Shown here in pieces: positions 23,159 to 24,160 of a stretch of 24,160 bases of DNA. A model generated the notes under the pieces. It had not been told where the DNA came from and made no database searches. It worked only from the letters and a program-made list of their open reading frames with translations. A program made the translations under genes and the position numbers. The stretch's first letter is position 1, and each line of letters opens with the position of its first letter. Location: NCBI GenBank assembly GCA_015655975.1, contig DVEP01000013.1:1-24160 (forward strand). The letters run 5' to 3'. Source of the DNA: Eubacterium sp. Its GTDB lineage: Bacteria; Bacillota; Clostridia; Oscillospirales; Acutalibacteraceae.

Positions 23159-23803
23159 TCAGTCAGCCTTCAGTTTCTTTTTTATATTGCTGAGCGTTAC
23201 GGGTGAAATATTTAAAAAAGATGCAATATCTTTATTTCTGACCTTGCCGTTCAGTTCTGAATACTCTGACAAAAACCATTTGTAGCGTTCGGTTGCGTCG
23301 CTTTTGATTAGAACTCTTGTGAACTGAACATACTTCTGCATTGAATAACACAAAGCCATATTGTACATTTGTGAAATATTCACATCGGTACTCATCAGTT
23401 CCCAAATTACATCAATCGGAAATGTCAACAGAATACTGTCAACACTCGCCTCCACATTTACACTTGCCGGCGCATTTATCGGAATACTCGGCACAACGGG
23501 ACATCCGTCTTGGAAATCGAAACACTCGGTCAAATCCACACCATTTTCATTTATGACAAACGAGCGCATAATACCCTTTATAAGAAAAACCATTTTATCG
23601 GGTTTACAACCCTGACAAAACAAAACCTCCTTTTCTTTAATTTCACATATTTCTCCACAATCGACCAATTTTTTTACTATCTTTTGATTTTCAATTTGCA
23701 AGCAATCAGTTACAAATTGTTCTATCTTCTTTTCGATAAAAACCACTCCTTTTTTCAAGTAACAATTATAAATAATAAATAAAAAAAGGTCATTAATCTT
23801 CAT
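23159..23803 (-). CDS. CRP/FNR-family transcriptional regulator
   Basis: A one-component regulator with an N-terminal cyclic-nucleotide-binding-like beta barrel (KEVLFCQGCKPDKMVFLIKGIMRSFVINENG), a long dimer helix, and a C-terminal winged helix (VRNKDIASFLNISPVTLSNIKKKLK) that binds DNA. It has none of the FNR N-terminal cysteine cluster, so an iron-sulfur oxygen sensor is unlikely. The ligand is unknown. The start is unsettled: ATG 23803 has no ribosome site, while AAGGAG at 23746-23751 points to an ATC codon at 23737, so 23803 is the outer limit. A CRP-type palindrome upstream suggests autoregulation, and a strong terminator follows. It is not grouped with other genes. Confidence 0.85.
   Translation of the reverse strand: MKINDLFLFIIYNCYLKKGVVFIEKKIEQFVTDCLQIENQKIVKKLVDCGEICEIKEKEVLFCQGCKPDKMVFLIKGIMRSFVINENGVDLTECFDFQDGCPVVPSIPINAPASVNVEASVDSILLTFPIDVIWELMSTDVNISQMYNMALCYSMQKYVQFTRVLIKSDATERYKWFLSEYSELNGKVRNKDIASFLNISPVTLSNIKKKLKAD
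23370..23384. promoter_or_regulatory. Intragenic CRP-like palindrome
   Basis: TGTGAAATATTCACA lies inside the CRP-family coding region and differs by one base from the upstream site at 23837-23851. It may be a second binding site used for looping or roadblock repression. Confidence 0.4.
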
Positions 23804-23834
23804 ATATTCACAGTTACAAAAATTCGTGCTATTT

Positions 23835-23853
23835 TTTGTGAATTATTCACAAA
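23835..23853. promoter_or_regulatory. CRP/FNR-type operator upstream of the regulator gene
   Basis: TTTGTGAATTATTCACAAA is a perfect 19-base palindrome, a TGTGA-N5-TCACA pattern close to the CRP consensus (N6). It sits 32 bases before the outer start codon of the CRP-family gene. Confidence 0.6.
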
Positions 23854-24064
23854 TTCAGAACTTTTTAACCTGAAATTAATATTATATTCACACTTTAATT
23901 TATAATTCATCAATAATTTTATTAATAACCCAAATCATTGTTACTATAAGTAATTCAAAAAACACAAAAACAATATAAAATAATGTAATAAAACATTAGA
24001 AACAAACAAAAGGCAGTCTCTGTTTGAACAAGTCCGTAAAAAATGGACAATAGAGAAAAAGGCA

Positions 24065-24100
24065 CCCCCTATGGTAGAATAGAATAACTACCATAGGGGG
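24065..24100 (+). promoter_or_regulatory. Perfect inverted repeat covering the IS3 orfA ribosome site
   Basis: CCCCCTATGGTAG (24065-24077) and CTACCATAGGGGG (24088-24100) form 13 pairs with a ten-base loop. The AGGGGG ribosome site at 24095-24100 is entirely in the stem, 8 bases before the ATG at 24109. Confidence 0.7.
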
Positions 24101-24108
24101 ATATTTTT

Positions 24109-24160
24109 ATGCCAAGAAACTACAGACATATAAGCGATTATGAAAAAGAAATAATAGAAA
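24109..24160 (+). CDS. IS3-family transposase OrfA, N-terminal fragment (runs off the window)
   Basis: Seventeen codons are visible, MPRNYRHISDYEKEIIE. This is the usual opening of the helix-turn-helix OrfA protein of IS3-family elements in Clostridia, which continues into a DNA-binding domain and then frameshifts into OrfB. The identification rests on memory of this N-terminal pattern. The ATG at 24109 follows AGGGGG by 8 bases. It is cut only by the window edge, so whether it is intact is unknown. Confidence 0.7.
   Translation, partial: MPRNYRHISDYEKEIIE

Larger units (their letters stand above)
23804..24108. other. Intergenic region between the CRP gene and the IS3 transposase
   Basis: 305 AT-rich bases without a gene. 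They hold the CRP-like operator, further half-sites at 23804-23812 and 23884-23892 (ATATTCACA), a possible minus-strand TATAAT at 23881-23886, and the left end of the IS3 element from about 24021. Bases 23910-24010 show nothing recognisable. Confidence 0.6.
24021..24160 (+). mobile_element. IS3-family element, left part only
   Basis: The start of an OrfA-like reading frame and an upstream hairpin suggest an insertion sequence entering from the right edge of the window. TGTTTGAAC at 24021 begins with TG as IS3 ends do, but the exact end cannot be set without the other terminus. Confidence 0.55.

Noticed and set aside
1..24160. CRISPR array, tRNA or rRNA genes
   Set aside because: I saw no regularly spaced repeats of the right size and no cloverleaf or rRNA signatures on either strand by eye; a tRNA scan would be the decisive check.

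Overview
The window looks like a low-GC, Gram-positive, spore-forming Firmicute, most likely an anaerobic member of the Clostridia (Oscillospiraceae/Ruminococcus-like). Pointers are the AT-rich sequence with strong Shine-Dalgarno sites, a spoVAD sporulation gene, long-form hpf, an aspS-gatCAB operon, membrane-tethered zinc-ribbon and Ser/Thr-kinase genes, and intrinsic terminators after many genes. The species assignment is inference; no rRNA or tRNA gene is present.

Layout. 1-704: an IS200-type element with a lone Y1 transposase, whose right end stops next to the 3' end of an ABC transporter operon. 709-4083 (minus): ABC permease with a degenerate M1-aminopeptidase-like domain, ATPase, and a small permease. 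4367-5744: tcdA (minus) and hpf (plus), housekeeping genes for tRNA modification and ribosome hibernation. 5783-8631: a zinc-ribbon/DUF5067 membrane protein, an XRE regulator, and a membrane-anchored Ser/Thr kinase divergent from a helix-turn-helix-like protein. 8675-11823: PAP2 phosphatase and rmuC (minus), divergent from a lone hisC (plus). 11862-16460 (minus): two intracellular glycoside hydrolases (GH13 and endoglycoceramidase-like GH5) flanking an unusual pair, a coiled-coil/J-domain protein and a HIRAN-domain protein. 16706-17707: a solitary spoVAD. 17842-22816: aspS-gatC-gatA-gatB, which would make Asn-tRNA(Asn) through Asp-tRNA(Asn). 23159-23803: a CRP/FNR regulator with a palindromic operator upstream and a near-identical copy inside its own gene. 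24021-24160: the left end and first 17 codons of an IS3-type element.

Most units are self-contained, with hairpin terminators shared between convergent genes. The two coherent pathways are tRNA-dependent amidation (aspS-gatCAB) and possible cytoplasmic glycan or glycolipid breakdown (GH5/GH13). The least conventional parts are the HIRAN/J-domain pair, the divergent kinase/HTH pair, the permease with an M1-like but catalytically empty ectodomain, and the CRP-like palindromes. Both flanking insertion sequences bury the transposase ribosome binding site in a perfect inverted repeat.
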